Under the pieces are notes generated by a model. It saw only the letters and a list, made by a program, of their open reading frames with translations. It did no database searches and had not been told where the DNA came from. The position numbers and the translations under genes are program-made. Positions 49,033 through 57,445 of a stretch of DNA of 64,000 nt are shown here, in pieces. Where the stretch lies: NCBI GenBank assembly GCA_035771165.1, contig JAWNZC010000280.1, forward strand, positions 1,586,501-1,650,500. The letters run 5' to 3'. Position 1 is the first letter of the stretch, and each line of letters begins with the position of its first letter. Source of the DNA: Paragorgia papillata (lineage: Eukaryota; Cnidaria; Anthozoa; Scleralcyonacea; Coralliidae).

Positions 49033-49155
49033 GTTTTTTTAATGCGACTTGTTCCTCTGGCTTCTTCCAATGTAAGAATGGTGATTGTGTTGACCGAAAA
49101 TTTCGTTGTGATCGTGATGATGACTGCGGTGATAACTCAGATGAAGAGAATTGTG
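49033..49155 (+). CDS. LDL-receptor class A exon 4
   Basis: 123-nt exon, acceptor TTATATAG, donor GTG/GTTAGT, phase 1-1. One LDLa module: [18 protein letters not shown], then [17 protein letters not shown]. The first two bases (GT) complete the split cysteine codon of the 45800-45913 exon. The gene continues beyond, and the virus-like element at about 50.24 kb onward would then lie in its next intron. Confidence 0.85.
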
Positions 49156-49390
49156 GTTAGTTCCTTAGCACTAACAAAAATGTCTCCTTTATGAAAAAAT
49201 CCTATAGGAATTCATATAGGATATTGCACTTCCTTCAGGAATTTGGCTCGTATCTTATAAGTATGAATTTATTTTACAGGAAAATATCAAATAGAATTTC
49301 TGTAAGATATTGCACATTTGGATACTTGGAAAATATTGTTTATGTACTGTATTAAATAAAATATTTTCATCATTTCATTTTGTTTACCTC

Positions 49391-49431
49391 CTGTGGGTGG
49401 GTGGGTGGGTGGGTATATATATATATATACC
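49391..49431. repeat. (GTGG)n/(TA)n compound microsatellite
   Basis: GTGGGTGGGTGGGTGGGTGG followed by TATATATATATATA. Confidence 0.9.
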
Positions 49432-49544
49432 CAAAAGTGAGCTTTGGTTCACGAAATGTTAGAGAGTGCTCAATACCATATATAGATAGAGCAACATACA
49501 AAGTATGAAGTATAGTTTTACCTTAAAGTCTTCGCTACCAGAGG

Positions 49545-50210
49545 TTTCACCCTAAACGGTTAAATGTACTTGCTGTCAAAACAAACATAGGACGCAACTT
49601 TCTCACCCTTATTGACAAGCACTTTCCACCAGGACACAAGCTTCACAAACTTTTTAACAGAAACACAGTCAAGATTAGCTATAGTTGCATGAACAACGTC
49701 AAGTCTATTATAACAAAACATAATTCACGCACAATCGGGAAAAGCAAGCCACTAAGCATAGTTGCAACTGCAGGATTAAGGACAATTGCCCCCTACGTGG
49801 GCAATGCATGACAAACAACATAGTATACAAGGCATCTATTTCCATAAGCAACACGAACATCACTAAGCAATACATTGGCATGACAGCAAGTACATTTAAA
49901 GAGCGATATCGTAACCATACTAAATCTTTCCAGAATAAAAAGTATTCAAATGAGACGGAACTTTCGAAATACATTTGGAATCTAAAAGAAAAAAACCAAA
50001 GTTTCGACATAACCTGGTCTATACTAAAACACTCAATTTCTTACACGGGAGGATCAAAAAGATGCAATTTATGTTTGGACGAAAAACTTTTCATCATGAA
50101 GGCAGACAAACAACTTTTACTAAACAAAAGATCAGAAATAGTTTCGACCTGTCGGCACAAAAACAGATTTCGGATCAACAACCTAAACAATCAAAGGAAT
50201 GCGCGCAACG
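49545..50210 (+). pseudogene. GIY-YIG endonuclease end of a retroelement protein
   Basis: The first frame reads [20 protein letters not shown], then [18 protein letters not shown]. An indel near 49730 shifts to the frame that reads [15 protein letters not shown] (about 49763-49807) and [15 protein letters not shown], then YIGMTASTFKERYRNH, LSKYIWNLKEKN and TCRHKNRF. This order (RNTVK-SYSC, Cys-rich knuckle, GIY-YIG nuclease, CRH tail) is seen at the C-terminus of metazoan reverse-transcriptase-derived proteins. The reverse transcriptase core is absent and the frame is broken, so it is a relic. Its open frame runs on to 50341 into the terminal repeats of the next element, suggesting the virus-like element abuts or inserted beside it. 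Confidence 0.65.
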
Positions 50211-50241
50211 TTTCAACGCCCACACCAGTAGTGTCAAAAGG

Positions 50242-50488
50242 CCGATTCTGGCTCATTGAGCAATGGCCGCCAAAACTTTGGGGTTTGGATTCGCAAAGGA
50301 TTCTGGATTATTTCGAAAACCGATTCTGGCTCATTGAGTAATGGCCGCCAAAATTTGTTTACTCTAAAACTTTGGCTACCGATCCTGGCTTATTGACTTC
50401 CGGTTTTGAAAAATGTTTGACTTCCGGTTTTGAAAAATGTTTGACTTCCGGTTTTGAAAAATGTTTGACTTCCGGTTTTGAAAAATGT
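50242..50488. repeat. Terminal repeats of the virus-like element
   Basis: CCGATTCTGGCTCATTGAG occurs at 50242 and 50320, with a diverged copy at 50379. Four perfect tandem copies of a 24-bp unit starting TTGACTTCCGGTTTTGAAAA follow at 50393-50488. Polinton terminal inverted repeats commonly contain tandem repeats. The matching inverted copy should lie at the far end outside the window. Confidence 0.7.
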
Positions 50489-50568
50489 TTGCCAAGTTTT
50501 TGGGATTGGGGTTGGTTGGGGTTTTTGGAAATTGGATTTGGTTTTTTTTTTTAAATAAAAAGAATAAA

Positions 50569-50853
50569 ATGCGGAAAAGAAATGAAGAAAACAAATGCAT
50601 TCAATATTGTTATAACAAACACCATTACACTTGCAAAAATTGTAAGTTTGAAACAAATACATACACTACAATGAGGTTACACTACAAGTCTGTTCATGGG
50701 GTTGAAATGACAGATTCTAACCATATATGCTCAAAATGTTCCAAAACTTTTAAAACAAAAAAAGAACAAATTAATCATTACAAATCTCATGAAATAAGAA
50801 TAACTTGTCATTCAAAAAAACCCAAAAACTTTAAACATTCCTTTAAAGTTTGA
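50569..50853 (+). CDS. Two-finger C2H2 zinc-finger protein
   Basis: 94 residues from the ATG at 50569. This start is preferred over the in-frame 50485 because it directly follows AAATAAAAAGAATAAA, the element's start motif. It carries two C2H2 fingers: C-x2-C-x12-H-x4-H (YTCKNCKFETNT...HYKSVH) and C-x2-C-x12-H-x3-H (ICSKCSKTFKTK...HYKSH). The flanks are basic. It is probably a nucleic-acid-binding regulator of the element. The final codons overlap a perfect 10-bp stem-loop. Confidence 0.75.
   Translation: MRKRNEENKCIQYCYNKHHYTCKNCKFETNTYTTMRLHYKSVHGVEMTDSNHICSKCSKTFKTKKEQINHYKSHEIRITCHSKKPKNFKHSFKV
50826..50851 (+). terminator. 3'-end stem-loop, zinc-finger gene
   Basis: AAACTTTAAA / TTTAAAGTTT, perfect 10-bp stem, 6-nt loop CATTCC; overlaps the stop codon at 50851-50853. 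Confidence 0.6.
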
Positions 50854-50893
50854 ATCGTTCTTGACAGATTTCAAAAATTTAAAAAAAATAAGA

Positions 50894-51160
50894 ATGATCT
50901 CAAACAAAGAACTACTAAAAATAAAACTCCGACAAAAATTACAAGAAAAAAGAAACCATCGGTTGGATCAATCAGACTATGCAAAAAACCACTTTGCAAA
51001 TGTTGAAGTTGATGAAGGAGCAAAGGCCGAACAATGGATGAAAGGGGCATCCAAAATTGGAAAGTCCAAACACACCCCAACCAGACCAACCCTAAAAGCT
51101 GGAAGACAGACACTGAAAAATTCTCTGAAAATGTTTGCATTACTGGAATCCATACAGTAA
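50894..51160 (+). CDS. Small basic protein, unknown
   Basis: 88 residues from the ATG at 50894, preceded by AAATAAGA. Lys/Arg-rich throughout (LKIKLRQKLQEKRNHRLD; KSKHTPTRPTLKAGRQTLK). No domain recognised. It lies between the zinc-finger gene and the convergent polymerase gene and ends just before a stem-loop. It may be a DNA-condensing protein or a chance frame. The start motif is weaker than in neighbours. Confidence 0.4.
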   Translation: MISNKELLKIKLRQKLQEKRNHRLDQSDYAKNHFANVEVDEGAKAEQWMKGASKIGKSKHTPTRPTLKAGRQTLKNSLKMFALLESIQ

Positions 51161-51170
51161 ACCACAAAAT

Positions 51171-51193
51171 TTGTATCCTTAAGTTGGATACAA
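51171..51193. terminator. Stem-loop between convergent genes
   Basis: TTGTATCC / GGATACAA, perfect 8-bp stem, 7-nt loop; between the plus-strand gene end (51160) and the polymerase gene end (51208). Confidence 0.6.
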
Positions 51194-51207
51194 CTTTTGA
51201 ACTTAAT

Positions 51208-54200
51208 TTACTTAGTTTTGTAATGGCCAATCGCAAGAGTTGAGATACCATCATCCATAATTATTCTTTTGTCGTCTTCTGAATTTAGTGCAATCTTATT
51301 TACATGGATGGTGTGGATGGTATGTTTGGTACTTCTAAAAGTGTTCATCCCTCTTAGTTCATTTTTTCCTGTGGTCAAACAGTTGTAATAATCATCAAAT
51401 TTGATGTTATTGTTGATGACCGCCTTTGCAACTCCTTTGCATTTTTTTTCTTCTTTTTCATCCCACAAACCAGTTAATGGGTTTTTCTTTTTTGCCATTT
51501 TGATGGCATATGATTTTGGTCTCAATCCAACAAACTTTGAGATTTGGTCAGCACCTGTTTCCGACTTCATCATACCAAGTACCTTTTTGTTCATTCTTTT
51601 GATACCACTTGGATGGTCCTCTGGAAAGTTTGATGTGTCAAACTTTGTTGGGACATCTGGTAAAATATCTTTGAAGAAGTCTTTGGTTTTGATCTCATAG
51701 CACAAGGAGTCTGTGTCTGTAAACAACAACTTTGATCGATCCCCATATTTTGGCTTTATGTAATTGTAGTGGAAGTCATACATACAGATTTTGCTTTTAT
51801 CCAATATTGCGGCTCCCACATATATGGGTTTGTTAAGTTTGACTCTTGACTTTCTCATATGCACAGCCCCCAAGTTTTCTGAAAAATGACTGAAAGCTTT
51901 GTAAGTTGTTTTTTTGGCCAATTTTTCAAGTTGGTCATCAAATGATACCAACCGGAAGTCATCCCTGTTTCTGACATTTTCCATAGTCTTTCCAAAAACG
52001 CTGTTGTTCATTAGTTTAAAGAAATCTCTCTCAAAGTCATTCTTGGCTGCTGTTCTCAAACTTGTGTTTAACATTATGTAATCTCTCATCCATGCTTTTT
52101 CATTGAATGAAATTCCTCGATGGATTTTTGTCAGAACCAAACCATGATCCAACATTTGTTCCAAGGCTTCATAGTGTACCACAAATTTTTCCTTGTCATT
52201 CAAATTTGGAACTAACTTTTCAACCTTGTCAATCATCACCCGCTCAGCAGCAAATGGCATTTCATTGTGGAGATCATGGATTTCTTCTGGATATTTTAAA
52301 TCGACTTCCAAAAAGCAACCCTCACCCTCTGTCTCCAAATATTTTTGCCAGTCTTTAAGTTCATCTTCTGGTATCCACTCAAAACCATTAACAGGTAGTG
52401 CTGATGTCATTGGAACTCCATACAAGTTATTTTTGTCAAGGTATGGAATGAATACACTTTCCTTTTCTGGATTGTACTCTTCCATATACTCATTGTTGGC
52501 TTCTGCATATCTGTGGGTAATGGTTGAAATCCCGCCACGAATTCCTTTTTCAATCATTAGAAACATGTCAGGTTCTGAAAGTAATTCCAACTGTTGTTTT
52601 GACATTTTCAACAAGGCATCCCATGCCAATCCTGGAGCCGTGTAATGCCACATTGGGTCAAGTTTGTAAGTGGTTTTACACATTTTTCTAAAACTTTGGA
52701 TGACATCTGAGAGTCCCAACACATCAGTTTTCAAGTATAGTTCCATATAATCTCTCAAACTTTTGCAACCAAACTTGTTCCAAACTTTTTGACCATGTTC
52801 ATAATCTTCGGCACTGACATTTTTTCCTGTCAGTCTGGAATGGAACTTTTCGTGTGGTGGAAATTCTGTACAGTCCAACTTTTTCAAACTGGTCAAAAGC
52901 TCATATGGAAACACCCCCTTCCTTTTCAATAGATCAACATCTTCTTCTGGGTAATTTTTGAAACCATTTTCTGTATAATGGAACTCATCATTTGGTAGGT
53001 TTGATGTCAGTGTTGCCAAGGAACTTGACATAAATTTTAATGAGTCCAAGAATCGTAACTCCAATGGCACCCACTTCTTTTTTAACTCTCCTGTTTTTGG
53101 ATCCTTTTTCATTCCACCATCCATCCATAGTTTCTTATTTACACTGATGTACTCCTCATCAGTTTTTGCTATGCAACCAAGGGTGCCACTTGAGATACCC
53201 AAATATTTTACTAACAGATGACTGTCATAACCACTGAAATTATGGAACAGAACTGGAATATGTTGGGCACTTCCCATCGAGTAATTGCAGTCGTTGTGGG
53301 CTGCTCCTCGGTATTTACCATTTAAGTGGTCATGGTCCCTAACTTTAGATTTTGGTGTGTTTTTGTTAGCTTTCCACAAACTTCTTGGATCTAAACATTT
53401 GGGTTTCTTATATACAAACTGACCACCACAAACATAGCAATTGGTAGCATTTTGGAAATTCTTTTCATCCTCTGTTGTCATAATAATTTTCTTTGGATTT
53501 TTGAGATATGTGTTCCAAATCTTTTTTGCTTCCTTCTCCAAGCTTTCAACAAACATTTGACCAATATCTTCAAAATCATATTTTTTTGTGTGGCTTACAT
53601 ATTTGCCAGGGAAGATGTTTGGATCAGAACAAATAATGTTGAACCCATAACTGATTGGAATGTGCTCTTGATATTTTTGGGTATAACTTTTTTCTTCGTC
53701 ATTGTTCCCAGTTTTCAAAGTTTTTAGCATGCACTCGAAGTCAGCCACAATGATGAATGGCACATCTTGGGTTTTTTTGAAATCTTTTAAACTCCAACCC
53801 ATAACAGAACCTTTTTCTGGATATTCTTGGATCTGTGCAACATGAGATTGACAAATAAGATGACTTTCATGTTCCTCCAATGCTGCCCTTGTCTCAAATG
53901 GGTTCAAACAAAAGTCGCAGAAGAATTTTTTGTGTTGGTGTTTGTTATTCTGTTTTGTTAAAAGTCTGCTTTTGTCTTTGATACAACTGAAATGATCATT
54001 CCACCAAAATAAGTTGACTTTCTTTTTGTACTCGGATTTTGAGATTCTCATTTGGAAGACTTTTTTGATCTCATCATCCCAGCTTAGGACATTGACACCA
54101 ATCTTATTTAACTTTTCAAATTTTGAGATATCTTTAATTTTTACAGGAAATGTTAGACCAGCCACATCATACTCTTCCACCATAAGTTGGATTGATATTG

Positions 54201-55176
54201 GCAACCTTTCCAAGTTTTTGGTGTTTGGCTCTTTTTCCAAAGTTTCAGCAATGGCGACTGCGTACAGAAAACAATAGTTGTCTTTTTCATTTTTTGGGTT
54301 AACGATGGCTTTTTTGTTTTTGACAGGTTTTGGTAGGTCCTGAAACTTTTTACCATTTAAAGGTTTGTATTTTGTTATGGATATGTGTAAAGATTCAACA
54401 GATCGTATGGACCATCCAGAACCTTTCTTTTGATGAGATGACAAATTTTCAAGCATCTCCCTTTTTGACTCTTTGTAGAGTTCTGTAACATCCTCTTCGG
54501 TTGTCATGGCTTTCATATGAGATGTAAAGTAGAAAAGGTCAACACTTTCGATCCCATCCACATAGTCATAATGGACCAACTTACAAACTAATGTTGTTTT
54601 TACTTTTTTAGAATTTTCAACCCCATTGATGAGTTTTTCAACACTGGCTGTTGTCTGTTCCAAAAATATTGTTGGATCTTTGTAATTTTGTCCTGAGATT
54701 TCGTACAGAGCTGCCTTTCCATTTGCGAAATCTTTAATCATAATGGGCTCTGTTTGACGAATTTTCTTGTTAATTTTGGTTTTTCTTTTGAAATGTTTTG
54801 TAAGTTTGTTACCAAGAACCTGACGAATTTTCTTAAGTTTTTTGTTTGTTCCTTTCCACTTCCTGTCCCATTTGAATTTGTCTTGTCTTGCTTCCTCTTG
54901 TCTGATCTCTCGGGTCCATTTTGCTCGTTCCTTTGTCTGTAATTTTCTCTCTGTTTTTTGTTGGAATTTTTTCAGATCATCTTGTAATCTATCTTGTTGG
55001 TTAACGAGTTTTTGCTCATTCTTTAACTCCTTTGCCTTTTGTTTTTCTTGAAGCTTGGCAAGTCTTTCGGGATTGAAGGGTTTCATTTCTTTGTCCCTCT
55101 GCAGCTGCCTTTGTTTTCTAAGGCGTGCATTTTCCCGAATTTTTAATAATTTAGGGTCAGTCGTGTACTTAGTCAT
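51208..55176 (-). CDS. polB: Protein-primed-type family B DNA polymerase
   Basis: 1322 residues; replicates the element. Lys/Gln-rich coiled N-terminus (1-140). A Cys-containing YCFLYAVA motif (301-308) with a His at about 395 suggests an OTU/papain-like protease-derived fold. Zinc-finger-like C-x2-C...H...H at 420-445. Exonuclease motifs: Exo I VADFECM (D479, E481), Exo II NFSGYDSHL (about 646-654), Exo III YLKTDV (D818). A CxxC plus DHDHLNGKYRGAAHNDCN block (580-632) resembles an endonuclease VII/HNH knuckle. Polymerase motif A YLDKNNLYG (912-920), motif B KLMNNSVFG (1054-1062), motif C DTDS (1154-1157), KxY at 1221-1223. All catalytic residues are intact. The start follows CATAATAAATG, and a divergent small membrane gene begins 33 bp away. 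Confidence 0.95.
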   Translation of the reverse strand: MTKYTTDPKLLKIRENARLRKQRQLQRDKEMKPFNPERLAKLQEKQKAKELKNEQKLVNQQDRLQDDLKKFQQKTERKLQTKERAKWTREIRQEEARQDKFKWDRKWKGTNKKLKKIRQVLGNKLTKHFKRKTKINKKIRQTEPIMIKDFANGKAALYEISGQNYKDPTIFLEQTTASVEKLINGVENSKKVKTTLVCKLVHYDYVDGIESVDLFYFTSHMKAMTTEEDVTELYKESKREMLENLSSHQKKGSGWSIRSVESLHISITKYKPLNGKKFQDLPKPVKNKKAIVNPKNEKDNYCFLYAVAIAETLEKEPNTKNLERLPISIQLMVEEYDVAGLTFPVKIKDISKFEKLNKIGVNVLSWDDEIKKVFQMRISKSEYKKKVNLFWWNDHFSCIKDKSRLLTKQNNKHQHKKFFCDFCLNPFETRAALEEHESHLICQSHVAQIQEYPEKGSVMGWSLKDFKKTQDVPFIIVADFECMLKTLKTGNNDEEKSYTQKYQEHIPISYGFNIICSDPNIFPGKYVSHTKKYDFEDIGQMFVESLEKEAKKIWNTYLKNPKKIIMTTEDEKNFQNATNCYVCGGQFVYKKPKCLDPRSLWKANKNTPKSKVRDHDHLNGKYRGAAHNDCNYSMGSAQHIPVLFHNFSGYDSHLLVKYLGISSGTLGCIAKTDEEYISVNKKLWMDGGMKKDPKTGELKKKWVPLELRFLDSLKFMSSSLATLTSNLPNDEFHYTENGFKNYPEEDVDLLKRKGVFPYELLTSLKKLDCTEFPPHEKFHSRLTGKNVSAEDYEHGQKVWNKFGCKSLRDYMELYLKTDVLGLSDVIQSFRKMCKTTYKLDPMWHYTAPGLAWDALLKMSKQQLELLSEPDMFLMIEKGIRGGISTITHRYAEANNEYMEEYNPEKESVFIPYLDKNNLYGVPMTSALPVNGFEWIPEDELKDWQKYLETEGEGCFLEVDLKYPEEIHDLHNEMPFAAERVMIDKVEKLVPNLNDKEKFVVHYEALEQMLDHGLVLTKIHRGISFNEKAWMRDYIMLNTSLRTAAKNDFERDFFKLMNNSVFGKTMENVRNRDDFRLVSFDDQLEKLAKKTTYKAFSHFSENLGAVHMRKSRVKLNKPIYVGAAILDKSKICMYDFHYNYIKPKYGDRSKLLFTDTDSLCYEIKTKDFFKDILPDVPTKFDTSNFPEDHPSGIKRMNKKVLGMMKSETGADQISKFVGLRPKSYAIKMAKKKNPLTGLWDEKEEKKCKGVAKAVINNNIKFDDYYNCLTTGKNELRGMNTFRSTKHTIHTIHVNKIALNSEDDKRIIMDDGISTLAIGHYKTK

Positions 55177-55209
55177 TTATTATGGTATGAATTTTTTTAT
55201 AAATAAAAA
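55177..55209. promoter_or_regulatory. Divergent promoter spacer, polymerase / membrane protein
   Basis: Only 33 bp between two start codons. It contains CATAATAAATG toward the polymerase and TATAAATAAAAAATG toward 55210. Because no gene ends here, the AATAAA-type motifs cannot be poly(A) signals and must relate to initiation. Confidence 0.6.
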
Positions 55210-55356
55210 ATGAACAATGTTGATATTGAAGCTGCTGCCAATTATGTTGACGAAAGGATTGTTGAATTGGTAAACAAAGTTTCGTTGTGGGGTGTTTTTA
55301 CAATTGGAGTCATTATTTTGAATATTATTTTTGTTATTTGGATAATAATTTTGTAA
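55210..55356 (+). CDS. 48-residue single-pass membrane protein
   Basis: Short N-terminus (MNNVDIEAAANYVDERIVEL), then one hydrophobic helix at residues 26-48 (LWGVFTIGVIILNIIFVIWI) running to the C-terminus: a tail-anchored layout. It directly follows TATAAATAAAAA. It ends 14 bp before a 12-bp stem-loop. Role unknown; small membrane proteins are common in virion-forming elements. Confidence 0.6.
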   Translation: MNNVDIEAAANYVDERIVELVNKVSLWGVFTIGVIILNIIFVIWIIIL

Positions 55357-55370
55357 AAAACTTCATAAAA

Positions 55371-55400
55371 AAATTACTACCCAACAAAGGGTAGTAATTT
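55371..55400 (+). terminator. 3'-end stem-loop, membrane protein gene
   Basis: AAATTACTACCC / GGGTAGTAATTT, perfect 12-bp stem, 6-nt loop AACAAA, flanked by A runs. Confidence 0.7.
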
Positions 55401-55442
55401 TAAAAAAATGCCAAAGTTACACGAATAATTCCAAACCTTAGA

Positions 55443-55461
55443 AAACAGTCGGCTACTGTTT
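55443..55461 (-). terminator. 3'-end stem-loop, NUMOD1-like gene 1
   Basis: AAACAGT / ACTGTTT, 7-bp stem, loop CGGCT; about 25 bp beyond the stop of the minus-strand gene ending at 55486. Confidence 0.5.
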
Positions 55462-55485
55462 ATATATGTGGATTTTTGAAAATTT

Positions 55486-55914
55486 TTATCGACTTATTGA
55501 CCATAATTTTTCATTAAACATAACTTCCTTATTTTTTTTAATGCAATATGGAATGAAACTTGGGTTTTTGTGTAGGTTTAGGGCTGCATTGTAAATACTT
55601 GGAAACTCCATTGTTTCGCCTGCAGCAGAAGTAAATGTTATTTTTACTGGTGTTTTAATTGCATTTCTGTGGTGCTTATCGTAAACTTCATTTTTAACTA
55701 ATGGAATGTTTAGTCTTTCGCAAATAGTTTTCAAGTTAAGACTGTGGGAACCTTTGACACCAACCCTTCCTCCTAATATTCTAAGTTCTTTGAGAGATGT
55801 GGGTGGAAAATTTTCTTCTCGTATTGTTTGAAGTCTTTTGGTTGCACTTTCTCTGAGTTGCATTCGAATTTGGAAAAGTTTTTTGAGTTCTTCTGGAGTT
55901 TTAGTAGTTGTCAT
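55486..55914 (-). CDS. NUMOD1-like putative DNA-binding protein, paralogue 1
   Basis: 142 residues. N-terminal helical half (about 1-40). The middle carries LKTICERLNIP. The C-terminal half (90-142) reads TPVKITFTSAAGETMEFPSI, then YNAALNLHKNPSFIPYCIKK and KLWSIS. The pattern (short strand, F-x-S-I-x-x-AA-x-L, helix, Y-I-K, aromatic strand) resembles the NUMOD1 helix-turn-helix that accompanies homing nucleases. No nuclease domain is present. The upstream gene (55977-56459) is a clear paralogue. The start follows TATAATAAACAATG. Confidence 0.6.
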   Translation of the reverse strand: MTTTKTPEELKKLFQIRMQLRESATKRLQTIREENFPPTSLKELRILGGRVGVKGSHSLNLKTICERLNIPLVKNEVYDKHHRNAIKTPVKITFTSAAGETMEFPSIYNAALNLHKNPSFIPYCIKKNKEVMFNEKLWSISR

Positions 55915-55942
55915 TGTTTATTATAGTGGTTTCTTTTTAATT

Positions 55943-55962
55943 TCTTATAATTTTTTATAAGA
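55943..55962 (-). terminator. 3'-end stem-loop, NUMOD1-like gene 2
   Basis: TCTTATAA / TTATAAGA, perfect 8-bp stem, TTTT loop, just beyond the stop at 55977. Confidence 0.6.
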
Positions 55963-55976
55963 GATTTTAATTTTAT

Positions 55977-56459
55977 TTATACTTTGCTTACAGTCCAAAG
56001 TTTTCCGTTGTATGGAACAACTGTGTTGTTCTTAATATAGTAACCAATGGAGTTAGCATTCTTTTTTTTTAAAGCCTGGGCAGCTTTGCTCATACTTGGG
56101 AACTCTATTTCATCATCATCATCCAGGGTTGTAAACAAAATTTTAACAGGTGTTAGATTGTGTGGAAAATTTGGGTTACCAGTGGGTAAGTTTGGAATAT
56201 TTGGGATACCAAGTTTCTCGCAAAGTGTTTTTTTTGTTAAGCGGAAGCTTGTCGTATCTATTCCTTTTTGGCCGGCCATACCAAGCAGCTCGTCCCTTGT
56301 TGTGCGACCTGTTGATCTGTTGGTTCCAAATAGTTGCTCTCGGATTTCCAACGTTTTGTAGAGTTTTTCTTGCAAAAGTTCTATTTTTTTGTCGATCTCT
56401 TCTTTGGTTTTCATTTCCTTTTCTTCAAACTTAATGTTAATTTCAATAATTGGGTTCAT
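55977..56459 (-). CDS. NUMOD1-like putative DNA-binding protein, paralogue 2
   Basis: 160 residues from the ATG at 56459, chosen over the in-frame ATG at 56507 because the start motif ATAATAAAAGAATCATG lies right before it. N-terminal coiled coil (FEEKEMKTKEEIDKKIELLQ; about 10-45). Shares with paralogue 1 the order LTKKTLCEKLGIP, TPVKILFT, EIEFPSMSKAAQALKKK, GYYIKNN and GKLWTVS. A tandem duplication retained in full suggests both are used. Predicted role: sequence-specific DNA or RNA binding in replication or gene control (inference). Confidence 0.6.
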   Translation of the reverse strand: MNPIIEINIKFEEKEMKTKEEIDKKIELLQEKLYKTLEIREQLFGTNRSTGRTTRDELLGMAGQKGIDTTSFRLTKKTLCEKLGIPNIPNLPTGNPNFPHNLTPVKILFTTLDDDDEIEFPSMSKAAQALKKKNANSIGYYIKNNTVVPYNGKLWTVSKV

Positions 56460-56573
56460 GATTCTTTTATTATACCTTTTTTCATTTCTTTTAAAATTCA
56501 ATTTCAATAATAATGTTCATTTCTAACACCATTGTGCACCCACCGATCTTTCTCATGTTGGACCCACTTTTTT

Positions 56574-56870
56574 TCAAGGATTAGTTTCCTTCTGTCCTTT
56601 CTTTGTCGTCGAATTTGTTGGTACCAAGTTTGGATTTTTGTTATCATTGTCATCATTTATTTTATTTTCTGTTAAAGGTTCCACAGATGACGATTTTTTG
56701 CAACTTGGAACCATGGTGTAGTTTTTAACTGTTTTGTTTGTCCAGCCTATTTGGATATTTCCTTCCATTGTTAGGTCCTCTCTTCCAAAACTTAGACCAA
56801 ATTGGAAGCCCTTCTTTGTAATATGATTTTTATTATATTTTTCTTTTGGTTTTGACTTTGAATTTCCCAT
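56574..56870 (-). CDS. Small protein with N-myristoylation signal
   Basis: 98 residues starting MGNSKSKPK: Gly2, Ser/Lys pattern and polybasic stretch fit an N-myristoylation plus basic membrane-anchor (SH4-like) signal. The rest is hydrophilic with a WTNKT segment and a Lys/Asn/Asp-rich tail; no domain recognised. Likely acts at a membrane face, for example in assembly (inference). AAATAAACACAAATG precedes the start, and the upstream gene's stem-loop lies at 56881-56908. Confidence 0.65.
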   Translation of the reverse strand: MGNSKSKPKEKYNKNHITKKGFQFGLSFGREDLTMEGNIQIGWTNKTVKNYTMVPSCKKSSSVEPLTENKINDDNDNKNPNLVPTNSTTKKGQKETNP

Positions 56871-56880
56871 TTGTGTTTAT

Positions 56881-56908
56881 TTTTCCTAACTCAACAAGAT
56901 TAGGAAAA
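56881..56908 (-). terminator. 3'-end stem-loop of the 56934 gene
   Basis: TTTTCCTAA / TTAGGAAAA, perfect 9-bp stem, 10-nt loop, 26 bp beyond the stop. Confidence 0.65.
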
Positions 56909-56933
56909 GAAAAGAAATTTAAGCAATATCAAC

Positions 56934-57434
56934 TCAACTGTTATTGGAATCAACAGAACTGCCACTATTGTTATTTTCATCAATATTTTCATCATTTTGT
57001 ACTGTAACATCTTTTTTATTTAAAGTTCCCCCCTTGTCCCACACATGTTTTGCGATAATGATGCCACCAGTTAACAAACCAATCATTGGAATATATGGCG
57101 AAATTTTTCTGACCATACACCTAACATCATCACAAAATAGTTTGTTTGAAGATAATTCTGCATCAAGTTTTTCGTCATCTTGTACCAAATCCAGTTGCTC
57201 CAATAACTCTGAAAATTTGGTTACAAGGGTTTCTGTTAACAGAGAAGTTGTTTTGTCGAGTTGGGTTCTCTCATAATTTAACTTAATTTTTTCAAGTTGG
57301 GTCATTGAAGCTTTTTTTAGATATGCTTCCGAATATTTGATCTCCTTTGCAAAGGATAAGCGAATTAAATCTTCTCGAAGTGTCAGATTTTGCGGTTCTT
57401 CATTTTTTTCGGGACTTGCATATTCTGTATTCAT
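56934..57434 (-). CDS. Helical single-pass membrane protein, unknown
   Basis: 166 residues. Charged helical N-terminal region (1-110) followed by one transmembrane helix at about 113-131 (YIPMIGLLTGGIIIAKHVW) and an acidic, Asn/Ser-rich tail. No family recognised. The start is exactly TATAATAAATG. Its ATG lies 11 bp after the stop of the 502-residue gene, consistent with tandem late-type genes. Confidence 0.65.
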   Translation of the reverse strand: MNTEYASPEKNEEPQNLTLREDLIRLSFAKEIKYSEAYLKKASMTQLEKIKLNYERTQLDKTTSLLTETLVTKFSELLEQLDLVQDDEKLDAELSSNKLFCDDVRCMVRKISPYIPMIGLLTGGIIIAKHVWDKGGTLNKKDVTVQNDENIDENNNSGSSVDSNNS

Positions 57435-57445
57435 TTATTATATGT

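Noticed and set aside
50372..50662. ORFs repeating TSGFEKCL or FKTGSQT
   Set aside because: Both strands of the 24-bp terminal tandem repeat.
50871..51254. 127-residue minus-strand ORF
   Set aside because: Antisense of the small basic plus-strand gene; no start motif and no domain.
56460..56573. Tiny frame resembling the start of NUMOD1-like paralogue 2
   Set aside because: Only about 21 codons. Possibly a duplication scar (MNIIIEIEF versus MNPIIEINI), but not a gene.
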